Shown one piece after another: positions 1 to 8,596 of a DNA stretch of 52,755 bases; positions within the stretch are counted from its first letter, which is position 1, and each line of letters opens with the position of its first letter. The translations under genes were made by a program, and so were the position numbers. The DNA is from Ga0074139 sp046336825 (GTDB lineage: Bacteria; Bdellovibrionota; Bdellovibrionia; Bdellovibrionales; Bdellovibrionaceae), in contig JBKDFX010000043.1 of the NCBI GenBank assembly GCA_046336825.1, forward strand, positions 1 to 52,755, read 5' to 3'. The notes beneath the pieces are model-generated. The model made no database searches, was not told the DNA's origin, and saw nothing but the letters and a program-made list of their open reading frames with translations.

Positions 1-674
1 TTATTAGTCCATGGAGTGAAATTCCAGACTCTTGGCTCTATGATTATTATGCAAACTACCTTAGTCCAGATTACAAAAATGCAAGAATTAAATTGGAGCC
101 TGGTTATTCAGCTATTGCCGAGCTTCATGGTTGTGATGAAGAAATTAAAATGCGGCAGTCTCAGCATCAAAATTTTATTGTGCCTCTTTTAGAAAAAAAC
201 CGCGAAGCGGTGAAAAAAGCAATTATAGATTGTTTAGACTTTGGAGGCGGATCAGGAAAGGTTATTCCAAAGAAGGATTGGATAAGAAGTGAAAGTGTTG
301 ATATTGGTAATGGATCAATCAAGAATTTAAATAAAATGTATGATTTTATTCAAATTCTTCACGTATTAGAACATGTTGGTAATCCATCAAATACGCTCGA
401 TAAAGCACTCAAGGTTTTAACGAATGATGGTTTAGTTTACATAGAAGTTCCATGGGAAATGTATGATTTCAATCATCTAGTTAAAAATGAATATAATGGT
501 ATTATTTGTGATGAACACATTAACAAGTATTGTGACAAATCTATTCAAGCGCTTGTCGAGAGTAAAAAATTAAAAATTGAATTATTACAGGAGTCTTACG
601 TTCAACTTCTCCACTCCAAAGAACCAGTCAAAGTAGTAAAATGTCTAGCTAGAAGGATTTCTGCTTCTTACTAA
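1..674 (+). CDS. Class I SAM-dependent methyltransferase, 5'-truncated by window edge
   Basis: The reading frame is open from the first base, so the true start lies outside the window; a TTG at 93 is only an internal codon. The visible part has the methyltransferase core: a glycine-rich SAM-binding loop (DFGGGSGK), then a stretch with ILHVLEHVGNP typical of Methyltransf_11/23-like domains, and a following strand ending in VYIEVPWE. Family members in surface-polysaccharide clusters methylate sugars or sugar nucleotides, and the neighbours here (glycosyltransferase-like protein, flippase, UDP-glucose dehydrogenase) fit that role. The substrate cannot be read from sequence. The 205 bases after the stop hold nothing recognisable. 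Confidence 0.75.
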   Translation, partial: ISPWSEIPDSWLYDYYANYLSPDYKNARIKLEPGYSAIAELHGCDEEIKMRQSQHQNFIVPLLEKNREAVKKAIIDCLDFGGGSGKVIPKKDWIRSESVDIGNGSIKNLNKMYDFIQILHVLEHVGNPSNTLDKALKVLTNDGLVYIEVPWEMYDFNHLVKNEYNGIICDEHINKYCDKSIQALVESKKLKIELLQESYVQLLHSKEPVKVVKCLARRISASY

Positions 675-879
675 AATGATTGTTGAAATTTCTTTATGAA
701 AAAAGAATGCCTATGCTTAATTTTATTAAAGGGGATTATATAAAAAGAATCAAATTTTTTTGAGGTTAATGATGATCGGAATTAACAAATCCATAATCAA
801 AAATAAATATTATTAAGTCAACACACTTTGACTCGAGATCTATGACCATAGCAGTTTTGAAGGGTCTTACCAATTTAAC

Positions 880-2991
880 TCAGTTTTCTAACATCTTCTT
901 GTCTATAAATTCTTGTTTCGGTCGCAGGCGATTACAAAAGTCCATTTGTTCTTGTGTTTGCATATCGTAACTTCCACTAAACTTCTCACTTTGTGGATTT
1001 AAACGCAAATGTTTCAATGGGCCTATCATTTTTTGAACTAATTCTGATTTGTGGTTAAACAAGGCAGGTCCAAAAGCATATTCAGCTTTCGAAAATTCCA
1101 TTTCGACCAAGTGAAGGTCTTCAATTTCTTTCGTGTGATTAGCAAAGTGTAAACCCAATAATCGTCTTTTTTTCTGGCGCAAAATGTAGTTCGTACAATG
1201 AATAATATTGTGATTAAAAATAATGACATCACCAGGTGAAGATTCAATAATAACCTGGGGGAGTATTTTGTTGCCCCCCATAGTCGTTGGATTGTGCCCA
1301 TTTGCAAAAATACTTTTTTCGTCAAATCCACCTTCGGGTGCGGGCTCCGGCCAAGACAGGGCAGATCCAAGAAGAGCGCTATAAGCATCATCTACAAATT
1401 GACTCCCAGGGATTACTCGCAGGGCTCCTGATGATGCATCATTATGATCAAGGTAAATTAACATTTTACATGATTTAGTTCTAATCAAGTAATCGCGATG
1501 CCAGCCAGAGGAGCCAGAAAAGACATTACCGTCGGAACCTTTATATACAAAATTTTCGCCCAAGAGCTGGCTCATGAGTGTAGTTATTTTTTGTTGAGCT
1601 AATAGATTTGAAAGAACTTCGCTGTCCTCAAGCATCTGTGGCCAAAACCATTTTCTATTGTCGTAGGCATTTTTGAACTTTTCAGACATCATTTTATCAA
1701 ATTCTTCTGAAATCAAATTTATTTCAGCTTTAAAGAAACCAGGGATTTTTAGATAACCAAAGGTATGAAAAAAATTGATCATTGCGGGTGTTAGGGATTC
1801 TTCAAAACTTAAATTATTTTCTGGATGTGATAGCAGATTAGATGATTTTGGCTGCAACGCCTCTTTGTTAAATGGTTTGTTTTGTTGCGTGACTGCAACA
1901 AACTTTTTGAGCTGCTCTAGGTAATTTTTTTGAGATTCTTGTAACCTTTGATTCAATACTTCTGAGCTTGGAGCCTTGTGAACAAAGTTATCTGAGCCCC
2001 AGTGAATCCCTTCGCAGCCTAATTCGTAATCTAAGTAATCTTGCCATTCAACTGTGCCGTCTGGAATAATCACAACGGGGCATCCACACATGACAGCCTC
2101 GTAGGCTAGGCTCGTTGAATTATCAAAGCAGTACAGCACCCGTGAATTTCTTAAAATTTGTCCTAATAGTCCGCGGTTTGGATATGTTCGCGTTATTTCG
2201 AGAGTCTTATTGGGATCAAAGAAGCCGCTTTTAAAGGAGGACTTACCAACATAAAAACATTCCAGTTCACGTGACTCATACGGGCGCACATCGTCGTAAA
2301 ACAATGTCTGATCAATCATGGGTTTATAGAGCTTACCAACAACCTTGTTTTTGATGGATGATCTATAGGCATCAGAGTAGTAAAAAACCAATTCGGTGTC
2401 TTGATAACAAGAGTCACCACCCAACAGCCCGGGCTTATTGGCTACAAATCGAGCAACTGTTTCAGCTTGAAGGGGGTTGCCGACAACGGTTTCGGAATAA
2501 AAGGCGATGTAATTGAAATCTTTAACTAAGGCTTTTGCTGTTTCTAGATCTATCAGAGGATTAATAAGATTATCACCCGACCTATTGCTGTTTGTGATAA
2601 AACTAGGGTAGCCCATGGTATTGAGATCGTGGCAGATTTCGTACATGCATTTAATGCCTGCTGATGAGGCTACAAAGCTGGGTGCATAAAAAACATATCC
2701 ACGCTTTTCATTAGAATTTTTTTCGAGGTTGGTTAGTAGGTTTTTTCTATAATTATGCAACCGAGATTCATTTTCAGTGATTTCAATAGTCACTATTCTA
2801 TCAATTCGTTGGGAAAGCGATACAAAGTCAGTTTGCTTTTTATAATTTTTTAAAAGCGCTAAAACACCGTAATAGCCGAAATAGAACCACTCTTTGGTGA
2901 GTGCTTTAAAAAAATTTTGGTAGCCACCGTAGGCTTCAGCGGCTAAGGGTAAAATTCTTTTTAATTTAATTATTATATTTTTAAATGGCAT
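880..2991 (-). CDS. Glycosyltransferase-like / phytanoyl-CoA dioxygenase (PhyH) fusion protein
   Basis: This 703-residue protein has two parts. Residues about 95-350 resemble a GT-B glycosyltransferase: a YVFYAPSFVASSAG stretch near the start and a late segment with LAYEAVMCGCPVVIIPDG, the usual acceptor/nucleotide region. Residues about 395-650 are a PhyH-type Fe(II)/2-oxoglutarate oxygenase with the metal site HxD at His498-Asp500 (WHRD), a distal His near 598 (IIHCTN) and a following basic run for 2-oxoglutarate. The start is ATG 2991, with AGGT just upstream. It sits in a polysaccharide cluster, so a role in adding and oxidising a surface sugar or lipid is a reasonable inference; the real substrate is unknown. 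Confidence 0.7.
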   Translation of the reverse strand: MPFKNIIIKLKRILPLAAEAYGGYQNFFKALTKEWFYFGYYGVLALLKNYKKQTDFVSLSQRIDRIVTIEITENESRLHNYRKNLLTNLEKNSNEKRGYVFYAPSFVASSAGIKCMYEICHDLNTMGYPSFITNSNRSGDNLINPLIDLETAKALVKDFNYIAFYSETVVGNPLQAETVARFVANKPGLLGGDSCYQDTELVFYYSDAYRSSIKNKVVGKLYKPMIDQTLFYDDVRPYESRELECFYVGKSSFKSGFFDPNKTLEITRTYPNRGLLGQILRNSRVLYCFDNSTSLAYEAVMCGCPVVIIPDGTVEWQDYLDYELGCEGIHWGSDNFVHKAPSSEVLNQRLQESQKNYLEQLKKFVAVTQQNKPFNKEALQPKSSNLLSHPENNLSFEESLTPAMINFFHTFGYLKIPGFFKAEINLISEEFDKMMSEKFKNAYDNRKWFWPQMLEDSEVLSNLLAQQKITTLMSQLLGENFVYKGSDGNVFSGSSGWHRDYLIRTKSCKMLIYLDHNDASSGALRVIPGSQFVDDAYSALLGSALSWPEPAPEGGFDEKSIFANGHNPTTMGGNKILPQVIIESSPGDVIIFNHNIIHCTNYILRQKKRRLLGLHFANHTKEIEDLHLVEMEFSKAEYAFGPALFNHKSELVQKMIGPLKHLRLNPQSEKFSGSYDMQTQEQMDFCNRLRPKQEFIDKKMLEN

Positions 2992-3113
2992 AAAGACCTG
3001 CTCTTTAAGATTGATTTACAATTACCTGTTAGAAATCAAAGTTGATAGTAAATAGTTTAGCATTGTGCATGTGGCAAAATAATCAAAGTGTAATTCCTAA
3101 AGCATTTTTAAAA

Positions 3114-4442
3114 TTACTTGGCTCTTAATCTGCGATAGATTTTCACGGGGAATAAAATGGTCATAAAGTAAAGTTTCACCGAATTTCGAAATTTTGAATT
3201 AAAAATGGACATCAGCAAATTAGCAGAAACAAAGGAAGCTAAAGACAGTCGAGTAACTAATTCTGCATTTAGATTTGATTGGAAATAGAAAAGCAAAAGC
3301 GCATGCAAAAGTAAGAAAACTGAATAAAAAATAGCTAGGCTTTTTTGTTGGCCTTCAATTATCAAGTATTTGAGCTGGGCCGAGCCACCAAAAGCAGTCA
3401 GCATGGCAACCACGGACATAATAAAAAGGGTCGTTTCTGCCCCTTGGTATTTGGCTCCATACAGGACTGAGATAATAATTTTGCCGAGTAAATAAACGGA
3501 AATAACAAGGCCCAAGCCCAACCAAAGGCATATATCATACAGGTACTGCACACGGCTTTGAAAAAGCTTGGGATCTTTAATTCTAGACTCAACCAGTTTA
3601 GGTAAAAGAGCTGTTGAAACAGCAATGGGTACAAAATACCAGAGCTCAATTAAAGTCGCACAAACTGAGTAAATGCCAAGCTCACGGGGGCTGGAGTATG
3701 TTCTCAGAAAATACATGGTTATGGCCTTTGCAGCAAAGCCCATAGCCATAACAACAAGCATAGGAAAACAATCATAGACCAATTGTTTTGTGGCCTGTGA
3801 CATCTTGGTCATTCGCTTAAGGCCGAACTCTTTGAGATATCTGAATGTCGTATAAACAGAAGAAACGAAATCTTCTAAGGTGTATGAAAGTATAAAAAAG
3901 TTGACCTTTGATTGATAGAAAATTCCTAAAACCCTTAAGGCACTACCGAGCACATAACCATTCAGGCGACTGATAAAGAGCTCTTTACTTTGCAAGCGGC
4001 TTTGAAAAACAAACTCAAAAGAAAGGAATGGCCATGCGAACAAAGAGGCCCCTGCTATTAAAAAACCTTTCAGTTGGGTTGAGTCTTTTGCGTTGAAATA
4101 AGCAAATACAGATAAAATGATAAAAAGAATGAATACTAATTGTAGTCGTAGCCAAAAGACCTCGCTGGCGATGGATTTGATATTTTCCTTATCTTCAACT
4201 AATTTTTTTACGTAAATATCATCAATACCTAAAAAACTGATCACGGTAAAAAAAAGCACGATTTGTCGAATATATGTGAGCTCACCAAATCCATCAGGTC
4301 CAAGATAGCGCGCCAGTGCCGTATGAATAAAAAATCCAATGATAATTCTAATGGCACGCTCTGAGCCTAAAAAGTGAAAGGCCTTTAGAGCTTTTTGCAA
4401 CTCAGGTCGGTCTTTGAGTTCAGAAAAGAGAACCTTTAACAC
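3114..4442 (-). CDS. Polysaccharide flippase, Wzx/MOP superfamily
   Basis: An integral membrane protein of about 442 residues with roughly a dozen hydrophobic segments. It carries the N-terminal pattern of O-antigen and teichoic-acid flippases (ALARYLGPDGFGELTYIRQI). Such proteins move lipid-linked oligosaccharide units across the inner membrane. I place the start at GTG 4442 because a GAGG box lies six bases upstream; the in-frame TTG at 4454 is inside that box. It is convergent with nothing, and divergent from ugd, whose start is 116 bases away. Neighbouring sugar-nucleotide and transferase genes support a capsule or LPS role. Confidence 0.85.
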   Translation of the reverse strand: MLKVLFSELKDRPELQKALKAFHFLGSERAIRIIIGFFIHTALARYLGPDGFGELTYIRQIVLFFTVISFLGIDDIYVKKLVEDKENIKSIASEVFWLRLQLVFILFIILSVFAYFNAKDSTQLKGFLIAGASLFAWPFLSFEFVFQSRLQSKELFISRLNGYVLGSALRVLGIFYQSKVNFFILSYTLEDFVSSVYTTFRYLKEFGLKRMTKMSQATKQLVYDCFPMLVVMAMGFAAKAITMYFLRTYSSPRELGIYSVCATLIELWYFVPIAVSTALLPKLVESRIKDPKLFQSRVQYLYDICLWLGLGLVISVYLLGKIIISVLYGAKYQGAETTLFIMSVVAMLTAFGGSAQLKYLIIEGQQKSLAIFYSVFLLLHALLLFYFQSNLNAELVTRLSLASFVSANLLMSIFNSKFRNSVKLYFMTILFPVKIYRRLRAK

Positions 4443-4557
4443 GCAATGCCTCAAAAAATCTTATTACAGTCGAAAAAAATTATATTATCGGATCATAAGG
4501 CTAGATATAAGAAGAATTGTGAACTCTGCGTAAAAAAGTTCGGTTAAAGAGGTCCAA

Positions 4558-5910
4558 ATGAAGGTTTCAGTATTCGGTACAGGTTATGTGGGTTTAGTAA
4601 CGGGCACTTGCTTGGCCGAAACGGGCAATAGTGTGATTGCTTTTGATATCGACAAATCCAAGATCGAAAATTTAAAAGAAGGTCATATCCCGATCTATGA
4701 AAAAGGCCTCGAAGATATGGTTCGATCCAATTTGTCTTCAAAGCGGCTTATCTTTACTGACAGCTCTGAAAGGGCCGTTAAAGAAAGTGATATTCTAATC
4801 ATTGCTGTGGGCACCCCGCCCAATGAAGACGGCAGTGCTGACCTCAATCACGTATTGGCGGTGGCCAGGTCAATTGGGCAAAAAATGGAGTCTTACAAGC
4901 TAATTGTGAACAAATCGACTGTGCCCGTGGGGACAGCTGATCTGGTCAAAAAAACAATTCAGGAAGAATTGAATAGAAGGTCAAAAAAAATTGAGTTCTC
5001 TGTGGCCTCCAACCCTGAGTTTTTAAAAGAGGGATCTGCCGTAGCTGATTTTATGAAGCCTGATCGTATTTTAATTGGCTGCGAGCCTAGTGACGAAAAA
5101 GCAGAGAAAATGTTACGCGAGCTGTACCAATCTTTTGTGATGAACGGGTATCGATTTATTGTGATGGATCTGCGTTCTGCTGAGCTTTGTAAGTATGCAT
5201 CAAATGCAATGTTGGCCACTAAAATTTCATTTATGAATGAGCTTTCTCGCATTTCTGAAGAATTAGGTGCCGATATTATGCAAGTTCGTCAAGGCATGGG
5301 GGCCGATAAAAGAATTGGATATGAATTCACACATGCAGGCCTTGGCTATGGGGGGTCGTGTTTTCCCAAGGACGTGAACGCACTAACGATGATGGCACGT
5401 GATCGTGGGCTTGAAGCAAGCCTTTTAAAAGCGGTTGAGCACGTCAACGATTCTCAAAGGCTGCGCTTTATTCAAAAAATTAAAAATCACTATTCAGCTT
5501 CAAATAAGAAGCTTGAAGGCTTGCAATTCGGGATTTGGGGCTTAAGTTTTAAGCCTGATACCGATGATATTCGAATGGCTCCCTCACTTGATGTGATTGC
5601 TGCGCTTATTAAGGCGGGCGCAAAGGTTGTTGCCTACGATCCCATTTCTTCAGAGCACGTCAAAAAATACTTTGCTGCAGTTGAAGGCTCGGTTGATCGT
5701 TCTAAGCTGTTGTTCGCAAGCGATATGTATGAGGCCTTATCAGGTGCTGATGCGATGATCCTTTGCACAGAGTGGAAGTTTTTTAGATCACCTGATTTTG
5801 ATAAAATGAAGAGTCTTATGCGCTCTCCCGTTATATTTGATGGTCGTAATCAGTATGATCCAATGGCATTGAGTGAAAAGGGTTTCACCTATATCAGTGT
5901 CGGGCGCTAA
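4558..5910 (+). CDS. ugd: UDP-glucose 6-dehydrogenase
   Basis: Full-length (450 residues) member of the UDP-glucose/GDP-mannose dehydrogenase family. It converts UDP-glucose to UDP-glucuronate in the cytoplasm with two NAD+, feeding capsule or LPS synthesis. The NAD-binding Rossmann motif is GTGYVGLVTG (residues 7-16). The catalytic cysteine is Cys268 in GGSCFPKD, and the substrate-binding stretch PEFLKEGSA is at 153-161. An AGAGG box precedes ATG 4558 by a few bases. It is divergently oriented from the flippase, closing the polysaccharide cluster on this side. Confidence 0.95.
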   Translation: MKVSVFGTGYVGLVTGTCLAETGNSVIAFDIDKSKIENLKEGHIPIYEKGLEDMVRSNLSSKRLIFTDSSERAVKESDILIIAVGTPPNEDGSADLNHVLAVARSIGQKMESYKLIVNKSTVPVGTADLVKKTIQEELNRRSKKIEFSVASNPEFLKEGSAVADFMKPDRILIGCEPSDEKAEKMLRELYQSFVMNGYRFIVMDLRSAELCKYASNAMLATKISFMNELSRISEELGADIMQVRQGMGADKRIGYEFTHAGLGYGGSCFPKDVNALTMMARDRGLEASLLKAVEHVNDSQRLRFIQKIKNHYSASNKKLEGLQFGIWGLSFKPDTDDIRMAPSLDVIAALIKAGAKVVAYDPISSEHVKKYFAAVEGSVDRSKLLFASDMYEALSGADAMILCTEWKFFRSPDFDKMKSLMRSPVIFDGRNQYDPMALSEKGFTYISVGR

Positions 5911-5952
5911 CAATCCACACACACGGCATTCACACTTTCCTTTTCGGTGTCT

Positions 5953-5977
5953 CCAAAAGGCCAGTCCATTGGCTGGG
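5953..5977 (-). terminator. Candidate terminator of miniature gene A
   Basis: On the minus strand just after the TAA of the 25-residue ORF, CCAGCC...CTGGCC can pair across a short loop and is followed by TTTT. It matches in sequence and position the terminator hairpin behind copy B (AGTCA...TGACT then TTTTT). The weak U-run makes it less sure. Confidence 0.4.
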
Positions 5978-5978
5978 T

Positions 5979-6056
5979 TTAGTCCCTTAAAAACAACTTC
6001 AGAAATCTCAGAACCCTACGGAAAATTTTCTTACGGGTTAGGTAAGTTATTTTCAT
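5979..6056 (-). CDS. Miniature cationic peptide, copy A (25 aa, shortened family member)
   Basis: A short ORF with a near-perfect ribosome binding site: AGGAGG five bases before ATG 6056. The peptide starts MKITYLTRKKIF and ends RFLKLFLRD. It is strongly basic (4 Lys, 5 Arg, 1 Asp). The stretch RVLRFLKLFL aligns with RVMKFLKLFL of copy C (9873-9989), after which the hydrophobic middle present in copies B and C is absent and the chain ends LRD where they end KDF or RDF. Leader, hairpin and terminator-like tail also match the other copies. Probably a membrane-active peptide of type I toxin kind; A may be a natural deletion form. Function is inferred. Confidence 0.55.
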   Translation of the reverse strand: MKITYLTRKKIFRRVLRFLKLFLRD

Positions 6057-6130
6057 GGGATCCTCCTTTTTGTGGAGACCCCAAAAAAGACTTATGCGGG
6101 GTGGGTGTGCCGAGGGGACATTCGCCTTTT
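6057..6130 (-). promoter_or_regulatory. Structured leader of copy A with hidden ribosome binding site
   Basis: On the minus strand the leader can fold GGG-CTCC against GGAG-CCC directly before the ATG, so the Shine-Dalgarno box is inside the stem. Upstream lies a second GC-rich segment (GGCGAATG ... CACCCACC) matching the 5' hairpins of copies B and C. Conservation of the fold with changed bases is the main support. Confidence 0.5.
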
Positions 6131-6231
6131 GCATTTTTGAGACTTAGCTAAAATGTACGAGTTTCGTTTTGAGTAACCTGGCCATCCGCCACCCGAAAAG
6201 GTCTAGGGAATACCCCTTGAGCACCACCAAA

Positions 6232-6288
6232 TTTCATGAAAATCAGCGGTTAATCCGCTATATTTCATGAAATAGTGGACTTAGTCCA
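6232..6288. promoter_or_regulatory. Cluster of palindromes, likely operator of the AAA ATPase gene
   Basis: Two copies of the perfect 10-base palindrome TTTCATGAAA (6232-6241 and 6263-6272) flank a third palindrome AGCGGTTAATCCGCT (6245-6259); a fourth, TGGACTTAGTCCA, follows at 6276-6288. Everything lies within 80 bases upstream of the start at 6310. Symmetric repeated half-sites in a promoter region are the usual sign of a dimeric repressor site. The regulator is not identifiable. Confidence 0.55.
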
Positions 6289-6309
6289 GCGAGTTGTTTA
6301 TCATAAAGC

Positions 6310-7485
6310 ATGTACAAAAGAATCCTGGATCTTGAAGCTGTATTAAAAAGAAAAAGTGTTTTTTTACTGGGCCCAAGGCAAACGGGTAAATCCACCTACT
6401 TAAAAAGCCAGTTCAAACAGGCCCACTTCATCAATTTATTAAAGAACTCTGAATATAAAGATCTACTGATCGATCCAAGCTCTCTCGAAAGAAGAGTGAA
6501 ATATGCTTTTGAGGAGGAAAAAAAATCAATAGTTATCATTGATGAGATACAAAAAATTCCTGCTCTGCTCGATGAAGTTCACAACCTCATCGAGCAAAAT
6601 AAATCCTTACGTTTCATATTAACAGGAAGTAGTGCCCGTAAACTTAAAAGAGAAGGCGTAAATATGCTGGGTGGTCGGGCCTCTTCCTATAAAATGCTAC
6701 CACTTTGCTACCCCGAGCTTGGAACTGGAAAGTACGAAAAATGGCTTAAAAGATTAAACATAGGTGCTTTGCCATCCATCATGGATTCCGATAGCCCTGT
6801 TGAAGATCTTAAAGATTATGTCAGCCTGTATTTAAATGAAGAAATAAAAGCAGAAGGTATCAGTAGGTCAATTGATAATTTTGCCAGATTTTTAGAGTTT
6901 TCGGCGTTGATCAATGGAGAACAATTAAATTTTACTTCTATTGGTAGTGATGCTCAGCTTTCACCGAGTACTGTGAGGGATTATTTTGAGGTTTTGCAAG
7001 ACACTTTAATCGGAACAACACTTCCTGCCTTTTTACAAACAAAAAAAAGAAAAGCCATGGCCACTTCAAAATTCTACTTTTTTGATTGTGGAGTCACCAA
7101 TGCTCTTTTGGGTCGTAAAGAAGTTGTCCAAGGCACACCTGAATACGGAAAAATGTTAGAACAAGCTATATTTTTAGAACTGCAAGCCTATCTTAACTAT
7201 AAGGGTATCAACAAAAAACTTGAATATTGGAGGTCCACCTCACAATTTGAAGTCGATTTTTTAGTTTATAATGACCCTAAAGAATTGATTGCCATAGAGG
7301 TCAAAGCGTCAAAGAACCCAACTACAAAGGATTTCAAAGGTATGAAAGCACTGGAAGAAGACGGCAAACTTACGCGAAAAATCGTAGTGTGCCACATAAG
7401 TGCTGCACAAAAAACGGCAGACAACATCGAGCTTCTGCCGGTGCAAATATTTTTGGAGAAACTGTGGAACGGTCAAATTCTTTAA
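6310..7485 (+). CDS. AAA ATPase with C-terminal DUF4143 domain
   Basis: A 391-residue protein of the AAA_14/DUF4143 type. The P-loop GPRQTGKST is at residues 21-29, and a Walker B-like stretch VIIDEIQKIP lies near residue 75. The arginine-containing sensor stretch LTGSSARKLKREG follows. The C-terminal half has the DUF4143 pattern, including DFLVYN...IAIEVKAS, which resembles a PD-(D/E)xK nuclease core. These genes are common in bacterial accessory DNA, sometimes near toxin-antitoxin genes, and their function is not settled. No clear Shine-Dalgarno box precedes ATG 6310. Palindromes upstream suggest regulation. The next 100 bases contain AGGGTAACCCT and a lone TATAAT at 7490. Confidence 0.85.
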   Translation: MYKRILDLEAVLKRKSVFLLGPRQTGKSTYLKSQFKQAHFINLLKNSEYKDLLIDPSSLERRVKYAFEEEKKSIVIIDEIQKIPALLDEVHNLIEQNKSLRFILTGSSARKLKREGVNMLGGRASSYKMLPLCYPELGTGKYEKWLKRLNIGALPSIMDSDSPVEDLKDYVSLYLNEEIKAEGISRSIDNFARFLEFSALINGEQLNFTSIGSDAQLSPSTVRDYFEVLQDTLIGTTLPAFLQTKKRKAMATSKFYFFDCGVTNALLGRKEVVQGTPEYGKMLEQAIFLELQAYLNYKGINKKLEYWRSTSQFEVDFLVYNDPKELIAIEVKASKNPTTKDFKGMKALEEDGKLTRKIVVCHISAAQKTADNIELLPVQIFLEKLWNGQIL

Positions 7486-7587
7486 TTTCTATAATCGAGC
7501 TATCTTAGGGTAACCCTTAGATTCCCTGAGCCCTTACTCTAGAAAAAACGCGTTGCTCGCAAAACCCAGTGGCATTACAACATTGTT

Positions 7588-8544
7588 ATGAAAGTCATCG
7601 ATCATATCCAGCGTGCTCAAAATGCTAAAGTTCCCATCGTTTCCTGTGAAATCGTGCCCCCTCCAAGGGGCAGGTCCGCTCAGGAAATCATCGACACCGT
7701 TGAAATTCTAGAGCCCCTCAATCCCTCTTGGATTGATGTCACTTCTCACTCGTCCATGGCCTACTACCACGAAAAAAATGATGGAACAGTTGAAAAACGC
7801 ATCTATAAAAAGCGTCCGGGCACCCTGGGTATTTGCGGGATCATCCAAAATCGCTTCAAAATCGACACTGTGGCCCACATTCTTTGCAAGGGCTACACCC
7901 GCGAAGAAACCGAAGATGCATTGATTGAGCTGCATTACCTGGGCATTCATAATATTTTAGCCCTGCGTGGAGACGGTCCCAACTACACCAAAGAAATCTC
8001 TAAAATTCGCACCACCAACATGTACGCTTCTGACCTGGTGAAACAAGCTTTTGAACTTCGTCAGGGTAAATTCGTCGAAGACATTTCAGACTCCATGCCC
8101 CTGGATTTTTGCGTCGGAGTGGCCGGTTACCCTGAAAAGCACTTCGAAGCCGCTAACATGAAAATGGATCTGATGGCCCTCAAAGCCAAAGTGGATGCGG
8201 GAGCCGACTACATCGTCACGCAAATGTTTTTTGATAACCAAAAGTACTTTGATTTCGTTAAAGCCTGCAGGGACTTCGGAATCCAAGTTCCCATCATTCC
8301 AGGGCTTAAAATCATTAAAACCCTCAATCAAATGACTTCACTGCCCAAAACCTTTCATGTGGATTTACCTGTGGAATTGGCCGATGAGATCATGGAAAAA
8401 CCCAAACACGTGGAAGAAATCGGTGCGAACTGGGCCTTGAAACAATGCGAACAGCTATTAAGCTTTGGTGTGCCCGCCCTGCATTTTTACATCATGAATG
8501 ACGCCACTCAAGTGAAAGGCATCTGCCAAAAATTGGGGATATAG
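7588..8544 (+). CDS. metF: 5,10-methylenetetrahydrofolate reductase
   Basis: This 318-residue TIM-barrel protein belongs to the MTHFR family, which reduces 5,10-methylene-THF to 5-methyl-THF using FAD. Recognisable stretches are VSCEIVPPPRG near the N-terminus (catalytic Glu region), DVTSHSS, NILALRGDGP, and DYIVTQMFFDN followed by VPIIPGLKII. Its product is the methyl donor for MetH, encoded 1.7 kb downstream on the same strand; the two are separated by a minus-strand glycosyltransferase and two miniature genes. No convincing ribosome binding site precedes ATG 7588. Confidence 0.93.
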   Translation: MKVIDHIQRAQNAKVPIVSCEIVPPPRGRSAQEIIDTVEILEPLNPSWIDVTSHSSMAYYHEKNDGTVEKRIYKKRPGTLGICGIIQNRFKIDTVAHILCKGYTREETEDALIELHYLGIHNILALRGDGPNYTKEISKIRTTNMYASDLVKQAFELRQGKFVEDISDSMPLDFCVGVAGYPEKHFEAANMKMDLMALKAKVDAGADYIVTQMFFDNQKYFDFVKACRDFGIQVPIIPGLKIIKTLNQMTSLPKTFHVDLPVELADEIMEKPKHVEEIGANWALKQCEQLLSFGVPALHFYIMNDATQVKGICQKLGI

Positions 8545-8564
8545 TTTTTCAGTTAGTTGAAAAA
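8545..8564. terminator. AT-rich hairpin between convergent genes
   Basis: TTTTTCA and TGAAAAA pair around a six-base loop directly after the metF stop and before the end of the convergent glycosyltransferase gene. It could act in both directions, but the stem is weak. Confidence 0.3.
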
Positions 8565-8596
8565 TTATTGCTTTTGCATCTATTTTTAATGAGGGC

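Noticed and set aside
5873..6151. Plus-strand ORF of 92 codons over the copy A unit
   Set aside because: It overlaps ugd, has no ribosome binding site and is explained as the antisense of the minus-strand unit.
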